From assembly GCA_963666535.1 (NCBI GenBank), contig OY762913.1, positions 2,790,001 to 2,854,000 of the forward strand: 64,000 nt of DNA. Direction: 5' to 3'. The stretch comes from G963666535 sp963666535 (GTDB lineage Bacteria; Bacillota; Clostridia; Oscillospirales; Oscillospiraceae). The first letter of the stretch is position 1; the number at the start of each line of letters is the position of its first letter. Positions 8,325-16,771 of this stretch are shown here, one piece after another. The notes beneath the pieces are model-generated. The model was not told the DNA's origin. It made no database searches and worked only from the letters and a program-made list of their open reading frames with translations. A program made the translations under genes and the position numbers.

Positions 8325-9183
8325 GATCAAACATGTCTCAAAATCCTTTGGTCATGTGCTGGCGCTGGACAATGTCAGCCTGACGCTGGAGGAAAACCAC
8401 ATTTACGGCCTTTTAGGCAACAACGGTGCCGGTAAATCGACGCTGATGAACATCATGACCAACCGCTTGTATCCCACCAGTGGTTCGGTCACCGTGGACG
8501 GTGCGCCCGTCGCGGACAACGACGCGGCACTTGGAAAACTGTTTTTGATGGGAGAGGAAAACCTATTTTCCGAGGATATGAAGGTTCAAAAAGCATTTCG
8601 GACCGCAGCACTCTTTTACCCTGGCTTCGACATGGACTACGCCAATGCCCTGTCTAATCAGTTCGGTTTGAATAGCAAAAAGAAGATCTCGTCGCTCTCC
8701 ACGGGCTATGCCTCCATCTTCCGTTTGATTCTGGCGCTGTCCACCAACGCGCCTTATCTGCTGCTGGATGAGCCGGTTCTGGGACTGGATGCCCAGCACC
8801 GCGACCTGTTTTATCGTCTGCTGATGGAAAAATATACTCAGAACCCCTGCACCATCATTCTGTCCACCCATTTGATCGCGGAAGTAGAAAACTTGGTTGA
8901 GCACGCCATCATCATCCGCAATGGCCGGATCTTGCGGGACGCTCCCTGCCATGAACTGCTGACGGACGCCTACGCCGTCTCCGGCCCTGCCGGTGCCATG
9001 GATGCCTATCTTGCGGGACGTAAGGTACTCTCCCAAACCGGGCTGGGCGGACTGAAAACCGCATGTGTACAGGGCCATGCAGACGAAGAACTGCCCCAAG
9101 GCCTGGAACTCTCCCGCGTTAATCTGCAGGACTATTTTATCAGCCTGATGGATGAGGAGGATCACAACGTATGCACACAATGA
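8314..9183 (+). CDS. ABC transporter ATP-binding protein
   Basis: ATPase subunit of a drug- or peptide-export-type ABC transporter. Walker A is GNNGAGKST, Walker B is YLLLDEPVLGLD and the H-loop is LSTH. The signature loop is degenerate (LSTGYASIFR rather than LSGGQ), as is common in YtrB/EcsA-like exporters. The C-terminal 70 residues form a family-specific extension. ATG 8314 is preferred over TTG 8305, which lies only 2 bases from the AGAGGGG site. Translationally linked to gntR upstream and to the permease downstream. Confidence 0.9.
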   Translation: MAFEIKHVSKSFGHVLALDNVSLTLEENHIYGLLGNNGAGKSTLMNIMTNRLYPTSGSVTVDGAPVADNDAALGKLFLMGEENLFSEDMKVQKAFRTAALFYPGFDMDYANALSNQFGLNSKKKISSLSTGYASIFRLILALSTNAPYLLLDEPVLGLDAQHRDLFYRLLMEKYTQNPCTIILSTHLIAEVENLVEHAIIIRNGRILRDAPCHELLTDAYAVSGPAGAMDAYLAGRKVLSQTGLGGLKTACVQGHADEELPQGLELSRVNLQDYFISLMDEEDHNVCTQ

Positions 9184-9926
9184 ATTTACGTCCGGCATTT
9201 TGCTATCGCATCAAGGAAAATGTAAGAAGCACGGCGCTCTTTTTCTTGATTATCGCCCTGATTACGCTGGCCCTGGCATTTTTCTTCTCCGTCTCCATAA
9301 GCGGGGAAACGAGCATCCAATACAGCTTTTCCTACTATGAAACGGCGGCAATCATCTACCTATTCGTGTGCGGAATTGTGATCGTGCGCGAGGATCTTCG
9401 TCTGTTCCTGCAATACGGCGTATCCCGCCGCACCGCCTTCGCAGCCGATCTGCTGGCGGCCTTTTTGACCGCTCTTGCCCTATCTATGTTTGCCACACTT
9501 CTCACCCTCCTGATGCACGGGCTCTTCGGCAGTAACCCGCAGGTGACCTATCTCAATCTGTATCAGATTATTTTTTTTGGGGGAAGCGTATCGCCACTTT
9601 CCTTCTCTCAGCATCTGTGCAGCATCGCTGTACTAACCGCTGTTCAGCTGGCGGCCTATATGACCGGCGAGTTTCTCTCCCTGCTGTTTTATCGACTGAA
9701 TAAAATTTTGACTATTTTTGTCGCCGTGGCCTTGGGCCTGTTCCTGACTACCGGACTCCCCATTCTCACATTTCAGCTGCGCTCTCTTTTGGCCCCAATC
9801 GGCGCTTATCTTGTCGCAAATGTCTGGCGCACAGTCCTTTTCTTCTTGGTTTGTGCCTTTCTAACGGGGATCATTGACTGGCTCCTGCTCCGCCGCGCTC
9901 CCGTCAGGGCGCACCGCTCCAAATAG
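9171..9926 (+). CDS. ABC transporter permease (ABC-2-like)
   Basis: 251-residue membrane protein with about six hydrophobic helices and a basic tail. It starts within the end of the ATPase gene (13-base overlap) at ATG 9171 behind GAGGAGG, and forms the membrane half of the exporter. No specific substrate motif is visible. The gene order regulator-ATPase-permease is the YtrA-type arrangement often induced by cell-envelope stress; that function is an inference. Confidence 0.82.
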   Translation: MHTMNLRPAFCYRIKENVRSTALFFLIIALITLALAFFFSVSISGETSIQYSFSYYETAAIIYLFVCGIVIVREDLRLFLQYGVSRRTAFAADLLAAFLTALALSMFATLLTLLMHGLFGSNPQVTYLNLYQIIFFGGSVSPLSFSQHLCSIAVLTAVQLAAYMTGEFLSLLFYRLNKILTIFVAVALGLFLTTGLPILTFQLRSLLAPIGAYLVANVWRTVLFFLVCAFLTGIIDWLLLRRAPVRAHRSK

Positions 9927-9930
9927 CATA

Positions 9931-9966
9931 AAAAACAGGGAAGGCATTCGCCTTCCCTGTTTTTTA
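9931..9966. terminator. Bidirectional terminator
   Basis: AAAAACAGGGAAGGC / GCCTTCCCTGTTTTT arms with runs of A and T on both sides, serving the converging ABC permease and S24 repressor genes. Confidence 0.9.
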
Positions 9967-10587
9967 TAAATTTCGCATTAGCTTCACGGCCACGCCCACA
10001 ATTTGGATCGCGTCTGTGGCAAGTGCATTCTCCTGAAAAATGTACGGCTCGTAGCTTGGGTCTTCCGGCTGGAAGATAAGCAATTCCTCCTGCCGGTAGA
10101 GGCGCCTTAACCCAGATTCCTTCCCGTTCAGGACACAGGCGACAATTTGTCCGCTTTTAGCAGCCGCCTGCTTATGAATCAGAATCAGATCGCGGTTGCG
10201 AATACCAGCGCCCTGCATACTGTTCCCAGTCACGCGGAAATAAAAGTACTCCTTCGGCTGCAACACATCCACTGTAGCATAGCCCTCTACATCCTCCGGC
10301 AACGGCATCCCAGGCCGCAGGGCAGTAAGAATGGGCACCACGCGACCCAACTCCTGGCTGTCTGGCCCGTACTGCCCGACGTCGTACCCCTGTAACCACA
10401 TCGAATCCACCCCAAGTGCCAATGCCATGGCCGTCGTAATAGTGGCCTTCGGCTCCCGCTGATCCAGGACATAGCGATTCAGGGTCTGCGGCTTCATATT
10501 CAGACGTTCGCCAAGCGCCATGTAGGTAAATCCCTGTTCCGCCATCACCTGATGCAGGCGGCTTCCAAAACTTGCAACTTTCTCCAT
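9964..10587 (-). CDS. XRE-S24 (LexA/CI-like) repressor, atypical dyad
   Basis: 207 residues: an N-terminal XRE helix-turn-helix (residues 8-66, TYMALGERLNMKPQTLNRY) and a C-terminal S24 peptidase-like domain (105-205). The catalytic Ser is present in GNSMQG (S123). The position expected for the general-base Lys, as in TLKRxYR of relatives, reads SGLRRLYR, so it seems to be Arg161. If so, RecA-stimulated self-cleavage may be lost and another signal may control it. ATG 10587 follows AAGGAAGGG. A stand-alone gene, not within an obvious prophage. Confidence 0.85.
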   Translation of the reverse strand: MEKVASFGSRLHQVMAEQGFTYMALGERLNMKPQTLNRYVLDQREPKATITTAMALALGVDSMWLQGYDVGQYGPDSQELGRVVPILTALRPGMPLPEDVEGYATVDVLQPKEYFYFRVTGNSMQGAGIRNRDLILIHKQAAAKSGQIVACVLNGKESGLRRLYRQEELLIFQPEDPSYEPYIFQENALATDAIQIVGVAVKLMRNL

Positions 10588-10979
10588 GATGATCCCTTCC
10601 TTTGCTTCCTATTTGTCCCCCGCCGTTGCGCCAGTTGTCCATTTATCCGTACAATAAATTCGCGCTGCATCACCAGTTATGTTGTCTGTTCGACTAATTT
10701 CGGCCGTTTGTATCACCAATCGGTGCTAATCTAAGCCACGACATCAGCCGCGCCTTGTTCTCTTCGGGGGTTTTTGGGGAAAGCCCCCATTTCTCTTTTC
10801 GTGCCATCACCGTTTGGTGATTACCCGTATCACTTCAATAATTAAGCATACCCCTCTTTGCCATTTCCCGCAACCCCATATTTTGCCAGACCGGTTTTGG
10901 GCAAAAAAAAATCGCTGCCAGCCGTCCGTTTTCCCGGTCAGGGCAAAAAAAATGCCCCGCCGATTGGCGGGACACTTCT
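10588..10979. other. Intergenic region between S24 repressor and tRNA-Tyr
   Basis: No convincing gene. It holds the unassigned promoter region of the repressor, two short hairpins (around 10767-10792 and 10805-10820) and, at its right end, the terminator of the two-tRNA unit. Confidence 0.6.
10945..10974 (-). terminator. Terminator of the tRNA-Thr/tRNA-Tyr unit
   Basis: On the minus strand TGTCCCGCC / GGCGGGGCA with a 4-base loop, followed by eight T residues, just downstream of tRNA-Tyr. Confidence 0.88.
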
Positions 10980-11064
10980 TGGTGGAGGAGGATGGATTCG
11001 AACCATCGAAACGAAACGTAACAGATTTACAGTCTGCCCCCTTTGGCCACTTGGGTACTCCTCC
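10980..11064 (-). tRNA. tRNA-Tyr (anticodon GTA)
   Basis: 85 nucleotides. The acceptor GGAGGAG pairs with CTCCTCC, followed by A and an encoded CCA. The anticodon loop ACTGTAAAT gives GTA. It has the long variable arm of tRNA-Tyr, and the T loop GGTTCGAATCC. Co-transcribed with tRNA-Thr upstream. Confidence 0.95.
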
Positions 11065-11073
11065 ATATGAAAT

Positions 11074-11149
11074 TGGAGCTGGTGGACGGATTTGAACCCC
11101 CGACCTGCTGATTACAAATCAGCTGCTCTACCGGCTGAGCTACACCAGC
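11074..11149 (-). tRNA. tRNA-Thr (anticodon TGT)
   Basis: 76 nucleotides. The acceptor GCTGGTG pairs with CACCAGC, with encoded CCA. The anticodon stem-loop GATTTGTAATC gives TGT. It lies 9 bases upstream of tRNA-Tyr on the same strand. Confidence 0.95.
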
Positions 11150-11227
11150 ATACTACTCGTCCGCAGCAAGAGATAGTGTATCAGACCAAGGTGGTATTGT
11201 CAAGTACTTTTTAAGGAGGAACCTAAA

Positions 11228-11401
11228 ACGTATCAGCTACTTACTTTCCCGCTGCGTGATGTGCAGCAAACGCCGCCGGCCGGCTTTTGCCCCCGCTGCG
11301 GCGCCGAGCGATATCCCTTTGATTACTCCCCCTTTGGCTGTGATCCACAGCTTTGTGCCCGTTGTATCGCCGAGATCGAACAAAGGGGGACATTGTCATG
11401 A
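11228..11401 (+). CDS. Small zinc-ribbon protein, apparent ACG start
   Basis: 57-codon frame with two CxxC knuckles (CPRCG and CARC, 20 residues apart), a probable zinc ribbon. The best Shine-Dalgarno, AAGGAGGA (11213-11220), lies 7 bases before an ACG codon that begins TYQLLTFPLRDVQ; no ATG, GTG or TTG exists there. A GTG at 11261 is possible but has no Shine-Dalgarno. The stop overlaps the next ATG (ATGA, 11398-11401), showing translational coupling. It is the first gene of a three-gene micro-operon. Function unknown; a regulator or nucleic-acid-binding accessory is plausible. Confidence 0.6.
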   Translation, partial: TYQLLTFPLRDVQQTPPAGFCPRCGAERYPFDYSPFGCDPQLCARCIAEIEQRGTLS

Positions 11402-11631
11402 CTCTTTCACAGCTTTCCCCTGAATATCGCGCCAGCGCCCTGCTGCTCCGCGCCCGGATTCATGAACTGAATGACTGTATGGCTCGAGTTGACAACGACT
11501 GGGAGTGTGCTCTGCTCGCTGACCGCATTCGTATTCTAACGGCTATGTGGAGTCAGATGCGGGACTTAGCCGTTCTGACTGAACACTATTACGAAAGGGG
11601 GTATCGACGAAATGCCAAATACACGTTATAG
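11398..11631 (+). CDS. Small helical protein of unknown function
   Basis: 77 residues, mostly alpha-helical, charged, with no membrane segment (starts MTLSQLSPEYRASALLLRARI). ATG 11398 follows AAAGGGGGA and overlaps the stop of the zinc-ribbon gene; its 3' end overlaps the sigma-like gene by 20 bases. This tight overlap indicates the three products work together. I know no named family for it; similar small proteins accompany sigma-like genes in Clostridia mobile elements. Confidence 0.7.
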   Translation: MTLSQLSPEYRASALLLRARIHELNDCMARVDNDWECALLADRIRILTAMWSQMRDLAVLTEHYYERGYRRNAKYTL

Positions 11632-11944
11632 ACGAGGTGGCGTCTACGCCGCAGATATGGCTGTTTACACCAGAAGCATTGCCCAGGATAACAGCGATCA
11701 ACTCAGTCGGCTGAAACGAAATTTGATGTACGCCCTGCAGGAGGATGTCACGCCCCGCCAGCGGCAAACGCTGATGCTCTATTACGCCCAGGGGCTCAAC
11801 ATGCGGGAAATCGGTGAGCAGCTTGGCGTGGACAAATCAACCGTTTCCCGCACCATCAAGCGGGGTGAGCAGCGGCTTGGTCGGCTGCTGCGATATGGTG
11901 CGGCTCATTTGCTGCGTGACGTTGATTCGCCCGATTATTTGTGA
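11612..11944 (+). CDS. Sigma-70 region 4-like DNA-binding protein
   Basis: 110 residues. The C-terminal half is a classic sigma region 4 helix-turn-helix (RQRQTLMLYYAQGLNMREIGEQLGVDKSTVSRTIKRGEQRL). No region 2 is present, so it resembles phage or ICE sigma-like regulators rather than a full ECF factor. ATG 11612 follows GAAAGGGGG. Last gene of the micro-operon next to the two tRNAs; it may regulate its own operon or a mobile element elsewhere. Confidence 0.82.
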   Translation: MPNTRYRRGGVYAADMAVYTRSIAQDNSDQLSRLKRNLMYALQEDVTPRQRQTLMLYYAQGLNMREIGEQLGVDKSTVSRTIKRGEQRLGRLLRYGAAHLLRDVDSPDYL

Positions 11945-11950
11945 TATAAT
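11922..11950 (+). promoter_or_regulatory. Sigma-A promoter for the HAD phosphatase gene
   Basis: TTGATT (11922-11927), 17-base spacer, TATAAT (11945-11950), overlapping the end of the sigma-like gene and leaving a leader of about 130 bases. Confidence 0.8.
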
Positions 11951-12088
11951 AGAAAGACTTTCTCTCCGCCGGGTAAAAAACAGAGCCGCTTTCCGTGGGA
12001 CATTTATTTGCGCAGCTGGCCCCCGCCGCCAACCGGTGGATGAATCAATTTGTTTTGCAGATACTACTGAATGAACGTGAGGTCCGTC

Positions 12089-12739
12089 ATGAAACATAGG
12101 GCGATTCTTTTTGACTTTGACTATACGCTGGGCGATGCCACGAAATCCATTGTGGCCGGCTATACCCACGGCCTGACTGCCATGGGATGGCCAGCGCCGG
12201 ACCGGGAGGCCGTCCGCCGCACAGTAGGTTATCCATTAGAGACTGGGTATACCATGCTCACCGGGGACAACGACCCGCTATGCCAGCAAAAGTTTCGCAG
12301 CCTTTTTGTAGCCGTGGCAAACACCATGCAGATCACCACTACGCCGCTTTTCCCCGGTGCCCGAGAATTACTGGAAGCACTCCATGCTCGTGGTATCCCT
12401 GCTGGCGTGGTCAGCACCAAAAAGTCTGCTACCCTGGATGGTATTTTGCAGCACCAGCAAGTGCGCTCTCTTCTGGCCCTCGTTGTGGGCGGGGATGACG
12501 TAAGCAGCCCCAAACCGAATCCGGAGGGCCTGAACAAAGCTGCCGGTGCACTGTGCCTGCCTCCGGCAGACATCCTGTTCTGCGGTGACACTGTAATGGA
12601 TGCCGAGGCGGCCTGCCGGGCCGGCATGGATTTCTGTGCCGTTTTAAACGGCACAACTGCGGCAGATGCATTCGGGGCTTTCCCTCATGTGCATATTGCC
12701 CCTGATCTTTTGGATTTGTTTCTCTGGTTAGAACTGTGA
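12089..12739 (+). CDS. HAD-superfamily phosphatase (phosphoglycolate phosphatase-like)
   Basis: 216-residue cytosolic hydrolase. Motif I is FDFDYTLGD (nucleophile Asp in DxD), motif II the VVSTKK segment, motif III the Lys in SSPKPNPEGL, and motif IV FCGDTVMDAEAA. The helical cap covers residues about 15-85. It probably dephosphorylates small phosphometabolites such as 2-phosphoglycolate or pyrophosphate; the specificity is not readable. ATG 12089 behind GTGAGGT is chosen over an upstream in-frame ATG lacking a site. Own promoter and terminator. Confidence 0.88.
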   Translation: MKHRAILFDFDYTLGDATKSIVAGYTHGLTAMGWPAPDREAVRRTVGYPLETGYTMLTGDNDPLCQQKFRSLFVAVANTMQITTTPLFPGARELLEALHARGIPAGVVSTKKSATLDGILQHQQVRSLLALVVGGDDVSSPKPNPEGLNKAAGALCLPPADILFCGDTVMDAEAACRAGMDFCAVLNGTTAADAFGAFPHVHIAPDLLDLFLWLEL

Positions 12740-13045
12740 CCGAGGTTCCGGCATATTCCCCGGCAAAAACACTCCCGATTTTAGCAAGGCGCCATCCCTT
12801 TTAGGGATGGCGCCTTTTTCCGGTTGCCGCTTACACTCCTCCAATGCGGCAGGGGCGAGGCTCAGGCCGCCGCCGCAGAGACAGAATATGATTCTACCTA
12901 CGCCAATGCGGTGAGCGAATAGTCAAAGCAACACCTTTTTGAACCGCATCCTTTTTCCGACTGTGTTTTTCCACAATTTGGTATATCATCCTCTCAAAAA
13001 CACCGGTAGGACAAGCTCCTTCCGGAAAACGGGAGGGCTTCTCAT
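12740..13045. other. Intergenic region upstream of spoIIE
   Basis: 306 bases with the HAD gene terminator on the left and the spoIIE control region on the right. I do not see a clean Spo0A box (TGTCGAA) here; only AATAGTCAAAG (about 12920-12930) is vaguely similar. Nothing codes. Confidence 0.5.
12786..12819 (+). terminator. Terminator after HAD phosphatase
   Basis: AGGCGCCATCCCT / AGGGATGGCGCCT stem followed by TTTTTC. Confidence 0.9.
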
Positions 13046-15388
13046 ATGACAGCAAGAGAGGATTTGCGGCTTCGGACGGAAAAGGTAAAGGCGGAACTGT
13101 CAGAAACAGGACGGTTGGTGCTTCGTGCGCCTACGCTTCTGTGCGTGGCGGAATGTGCCATACGGTTTTTTCTGACTGCGGTTTTGTCCTGTGCGACAAT
13201 TTTTGGGGAGTTTGCTCCCTTCGGTGCGGCGATGGTGGCCGCCTCTGGCTCCGGGCTGGGTGCGCTGGCATCCCTTTTCGGCGCATTGTTCGGCTATCTG
13301 TCCTTTTTTGGCTTTGTGGATGGTCTGCGTTATGTCGCCGCCTCCATCCTCATTTTTTCAGTATCCTTCGCTTTTTTTGATATCAAGCTTTACCGTGCGC
13401 CTTGGTTTATGCCCCTTGCCGCTGCGGCGCTCTCCGGCAGCACGGGTTTTGTCTACCTCTCCCAGCTGGGGTGGAGCGCTTCCAGCGTCATCTTCTTCAC
13501 CACAGAACTTCTCCTCACTGGCGCCGCCGTCTATTTTTACCGGCTTGCCTTTTCTTTCTGGCAGGGGAACGACGCATCCGAGGCAGAACTGGCCCGTCGG
13601 CTGACCGGGTTAGGCTTTCTCTGCATCACCATCCTCATTGCGCTGGCTGGGCTTACCTTGCCGGGTGCGCTTTCCGTTGGACGGATCCTTGCCGTGCTGG
13701 CCGTGCTCGCCTTTGCCTACAAGGGGGGTATGGGTCTTGGCGCCGCTGCGGGCGTCTGTGCGGGTCTGGCCATGGACCTTTCCGCTGCCGCGCCGTTTTA
13801 TAGTATGGCCTATGGCTTCTCCGGTCTGCTGGCCGGAACCGCCAAGCAACGCAGCCGCCTACAGTGCACGCTGTTCTATTTTCTGGCAAACGCCGTTGTG
13901 GTATTGTGGACTTGGGAGAGCGGTCTTCGCATCTCGATTTTGTACGAAGTATTTCTCGCCTCGGTTGTATTCCTGCTGTTCCCTGAGCGATTCCTTCTCC
14001 GGCTTGGCTCGATCCTGGAGCCACACTCCGACGGAGGCGCGGGAACCGAGCGCGCCCGCCGTTATGTGCAGGATCGCCTTGTCTCCACGTCGGCCGCATT
14101 TCGCTCTCTGTATGAAACCATGCGCACTTCTTTTCGCTCTCCCCCGCCCAACGACAGTGATGTAGCCACAGTCTTTGATCGGTGCGCCGACCGGGTCTGC
14201 CGTTGCTGCTCTCTGCGCTCTGCCTGCTGGGAGCGCGACTATGTCACCACCTGGAACGCCCTAAACGACGCCTCCCCAGTCATGCTGGAGCGCGGCCGGT
14301 GCGAGGGGGACGACTTCCCCTCGCACTTTTCCTCCCGCTGCCTTCATTTCCCGCGCTTCTTGACTGTGACCAACGAAGAGCTTACCGCATTACTCTCCCG
14401 ACGCCAGTTTCAAAGCCGCCTGCAGGAAAGCCGCCGTGCCGTCTGCCGCCAATATGCAGAGCTATCCACGCTGCTGGAAACCGCTGCGGCCGAACTTGGG
14501 CAGGAACTAATGCCCGACGTCTCCCGGGAAAACCGGCTACGGCAGCACCTTGCCGAACTGGAGCTGACCGGTGATACCGCCGTCTACTATGACGAGGCAG
14601 GCCATTTGCGGGTGGAAATCTCTTCTCGGGGCTGCAAAGCGCTGACCGCTTCTGATCAGCTGGCCAGGCTTTCCTCCCTCATGGGCGTCCCTCTCCAGTC
14701 AGAAAAATGCGAGGGGGACCGCCTTGTCCTCACCCAATTAGAACCCCTGTGCGCCGTCCTTGGCGTTTCCGCCCACCGCAAAAACGGAGAATCCGTCAGC
14801 GGTGACGCCGGCACTTGCTTTAAAACGGCAGACGGCAATCTCTATCTCCTGCTGTGTGATGGAATGGGCAGCGGTTCCGAGGCGCGGCGGGACAGCGAAG
14901 TGGCCGTGCGGATGCTGGAGGAATTTCTTAAGGCCGGCGTATCCGTGGGCGACGCGCTGTCCACGATGAGCACTGCGCTGGCGCTGCGGGCCGAGACAGA
15001 GTGTTCTTTTACCACCATTGACCTGCTGCGCGTGGATCTCTTTTCCGGAGAAGGCGCCGTCTATAAACTGGGCGCCGCCCCCACTTATCTGCGGCAGAAT
15101 GGAACCGTAACCCGCATCACCGGCTCTGCCCTTCCCGCCGGTCTGGTGTCCGGCGACGGCGCATCCCCGGATACCACGCGGCTTCACCTTTCTCCCGGCG
15201 ACTGTGTTCTTCTCATCAGCGACGGCGTGGTCGATGCGGACAACGACAAGCTCATCCGGGAACAGCTTTTGGCCTTTGATGGAAAAAGCCCCAAAGATTT
15301 GGCCTGCCAACTGCTGCAGGACGCACCGTCTGAGGGCACCACGGATGACCGCACTGTGCTTTTGATGAAATTGGAAGCGCGCGCCTGA
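13046..15388 (+). CDS. spoIIE: Stage II sporulation protein E
   Basis: Membrane-bound PP2C-type serine phosphatase that dephosphorylates SpoIIAA and so activates sigma-F in the forespore. Residues about 30-320 hold some ten TM helices. A central cytoplasmic region has a Cys-rich patch (CADRVCRCCSLRSACW). The C-terminal PP2C domain (about 560-780) has LLLCDGMGSGSEARRDS, LLISDGVVDAD and the metal-binding TTDDRTVL. 780 residues is close to the usual 800-830. ATG 13046 follows GGGAGGGC. Monocistronic. Confidence 0.96.
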   Translation: MTAREDLRLRTEKVKAELSETGRLVLRAPTLLCVAECAIRFFLTAVLSCATIFGEFAPFGAAMVAASGSGLGALASLFGALFGYLSFFGFVDGLRYVAASILIFSVSFAFFDIKLYRAPWFMPLAAAALSGSTGFVYLSQLGWSASSVIFFTTELLLTGAAVYFYRLAFSFWQGNDASEAELARRLTGLGFLCITILIALAGLTLPGALSVGRILAVLAVLAFAYKGGMGLGAAAGVCAGLAMDLSAAAPFYSMAYGFSGLLAGTAKQRSRLQCTLFYFLANAVVVLWTWESGLRISILYEVFLASVVFLLFPERFLLRLGSILEPHSDGGAGTERARRYVQDRLVSTSAAFRSLYETMRTSFRSPPPNDSDVATVFDRCADRVCRCCSLRSACWERDYVTTWNALNDASPVMLERGRCEGDDFPSHFSSRCLHFPRFLTVTNEELTALLSRRQFQSRLQESRRAVCRQYAELSTLLETAAAELGQELMPDVSRENRLRQHLAELELTGDTAVYYDEAGHLRVEISSRGCKALTASDQLARLSSLMGVPLQSEKCEGDRLVLTQLEPLCAVLGVSAHRKNGESVSGDAGTCFKTADGNLYLLLCDGMGSGSEARRDSEVAVRMLEEFLKAGVSVGDALSTMSTALALRAETECSFTTIDLLRVDLFSGEGAVYKLGAAPTYLRQNGTVTRITGSALPAGLVSGDGASPDTTRLHLSPGDCVLLISDGVVDADNDKLIREQLLAFDGKSPKDLACQLLQDAPSEGTTDDRTVLLMKLEARA

Positions 15389-15751
15389 CTGCGGCATGGT
15401 TTGTCCCACGAGCACACCGTGGGAACAAGCCCCACTTAAGGATAGGTCGGATATCATGAGGGCATAAAATAAACCATATAGTATCCTAGTCCGGGGGGCG
15501 AACAGGTTCGACTGTCCGCCCCCTTTCCGCGTTATGCATGGCCGGTTTTCCGGCTCAGCACCAGTTCGTCGTGGCTCCGGTGCAGCCTTTTGCCTGTTTT
15601 GAACCGGACCAAGAGGGTCCAACTGCGGCTGTCCCTCATCATAAATTGGGTGGAAAATTTCATGTCGGCATGCTACAATAATGTGCAATTGCTTTTTCTG
15701 ATCATCGGCAAGCTCTGCGGACAACTTAAACCGACAGGCAGGTGAACCCAT
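15389..15751. other. Structured intergenic region between spoIIE and LytTR gene
   Basis: 363 bases with several potential hairpins: 15399-15428 (TTGTCCCACG arm, likely the spoIIE end), 15494-15523 (GGGGGCG...AACAG / CTGT...CGCCCCC), 15543-15555, and GGACC/GGTCC near 15606-15620. An extended -10 promoter precedes the LytTR gene. It has no CCA end, tmRNA or tRNA features. A small RNA is possible but unproven. Confidence 0.5.
15651..15679 (+). promoter_or_regulatory. Extended -10 promoter for LytTR operon
   Basis: TGCTACAAT (extended -10, TACAAT at 15674-15679), with a weak -35 TGGAAA (15651-15656) at 17 bases. Confidence 0.55.
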
Positions 15752-16186
15752 TTGAAAATCGTCATTGAGGAATTACAGGACGGGGAAGAAGATCAAGTCA
15801 TTATTAAATGCCGCGAAATGACGGACGAGTGGCTTCGTGTACTCGCCCTGCTGAAGGTACAGGGTGCTCTTATCGCTTACAGCGGAAATGAGATCTACCG
15901 CGTTCAGCCGGAAGAGATCTATTACATTGAAGTTGTGGATAATAGAACCTTTCTCTACTGCAAAGATAAGGTACTGGAATCCAAACAGAAGCTTTATGAA
16001 TTGGAAGGCTCTCTTTCAAACCGTGATTTTTTGCGGATATCGAAGTCGGCATTACTGAACTTGCGCAAAATCAAGTCGCTTAGTCCGGCACTCAGCGGCC
16101 GCTTCGAAGCGACTTTGGACAACAGTGAAAAAGTCATTATTTCACGGCAGTATATGAGCGATTTAAAGAAAATTCTTGGTATTTAG
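15752..16186 (+). CDS. LytTR-domain transcriptional regulator
   Basis: 144 residues with a single LytTR DNA-binding domain at about residues 48-142 (YRVQPEEIYYIEVVDNRTFLYCKDK, then FLRISKSALLNLRKI). There is no receiver domain. Stand-alone LytTR proteins of this length are typically encoded with a DUF3021 membrane protein, as here, and control a nearby ABC exporter. Start TTG 15752 follows CAGGTGA at 7 bases. The DUF3021 gene begins 11 bases after the stop. Confidence 0.9.
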   Translation: MKIVIEELQDGEEDQVIIKCREMTDEWLRVLALLKVQGALIAYSGNEIYRVQPEEIYYIEVVDNRTFLYCKDKVLESKQKLYELEGSLSNRDFLRISKSALLNLRKIKSLSPALSGRFEATLDNSEKVIISRQYMSDLKKILGI

Positions 16187-16197
16187 GAGGGGTCGGA

Positions 16198-16629
16198 ATG
16201 AATGGGGAAGAGCTATTAAAAGTAATGTTGCGTTCCTTTTGTATGATCGCAACCGGAGTTGTTGTTTCGATGTACGTATTTTGCCTGATCTTCTATCCGA
16301 ATGTTAGCTTTGAGCTGGATGACATCGGCAGAATTCTGCTGATGGCAATTGCCGGTGACCTTCCTTATCTCCTTTTCTATTCCAGGAAAGAACTCAGCAA
16401 AAAACAGATGCATCTTCGGCAGCTGGTACACTTGTTTGTTTTGTTAGCCTTGCTTCTCTATTTTGCCCGCCTTTGGGATTGGATCACTCTTACCAGCGCG
16501 AAAGAAGTCGTTGTGTTTCTTTCGCTCGTTTTGGGGGTATACGCCGTTGTTTGTTTGGCTACCGCATACCGCGACAAAAAGCTGGCCGACAAGTTAAACC
16601 GCAGTTTGAAAGAGCGCTACCGTTCGTAA
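16198..16629 (+). CDS. DUF3021 membrane protein
   Basis: 143 residues with four predicted TM helices (around 12-34, 42-60, 72-92, 100-122) and a basic C-terminus. Matches the DUF3021 family, whose members pair with LytTR regulators and probably restrain them at the membrane. ATG 16198 behind AGGAGGGG. Ends at a terminator. Confidence 0.88.
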   Translation: MNGEELLKVMLRSFCMIATGVVVSMYVFCLIFYPNVSFELDDIGRILLMAIAGDLPYLLFYSRKELSKKQMHLRQLVHLFVLLALLLYFARLWDWITLTSAKEVVVFLSLVLGVYAVVCLATAYRDKKLADKLNRSLKERYRS

Positions 16630-16640
16630 TTAAATCCATT

Positions 16641-16678
16641 AGGGTGGTTGGCTGTTTACAGCTTACCATCCTTTTTTT
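16641..16678 (+). terminator. Terminator after LytTR-DUF3021
   Basis: AGGGTGGT..GCTGT / ACAGC..ACCATCCT stem followed by T7. The ABC genes beyond it therefore need readthrough or their own promoter. Confidence 0.88.
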
Positions 16679-16771
16679 ACATCTTGCCTTCCCGCAGTTG
16701 CAACATACCCTTTTCCCCATTGCCAGTGCCGGAACGCTCTGTTACAGTGATTGCCGAAAGGGGCAATTGCT

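Noticed and set aside
15494..15525. tRNA- or tmRNA-like 3' end (GGTTCGACTGT)
   Set aside because: The T-loop pairing does not fit a tRNA T arm and there is no acceptor stem or CCA.
14738..15751. Long minus-strand open frame of 337 codons opposite the end of spoIIE
   Set aside because: It is antisense to the conserved PP2C domain, has no ribosome-binding site and no recognisable protein family; a shadow of high-GC codon usage.
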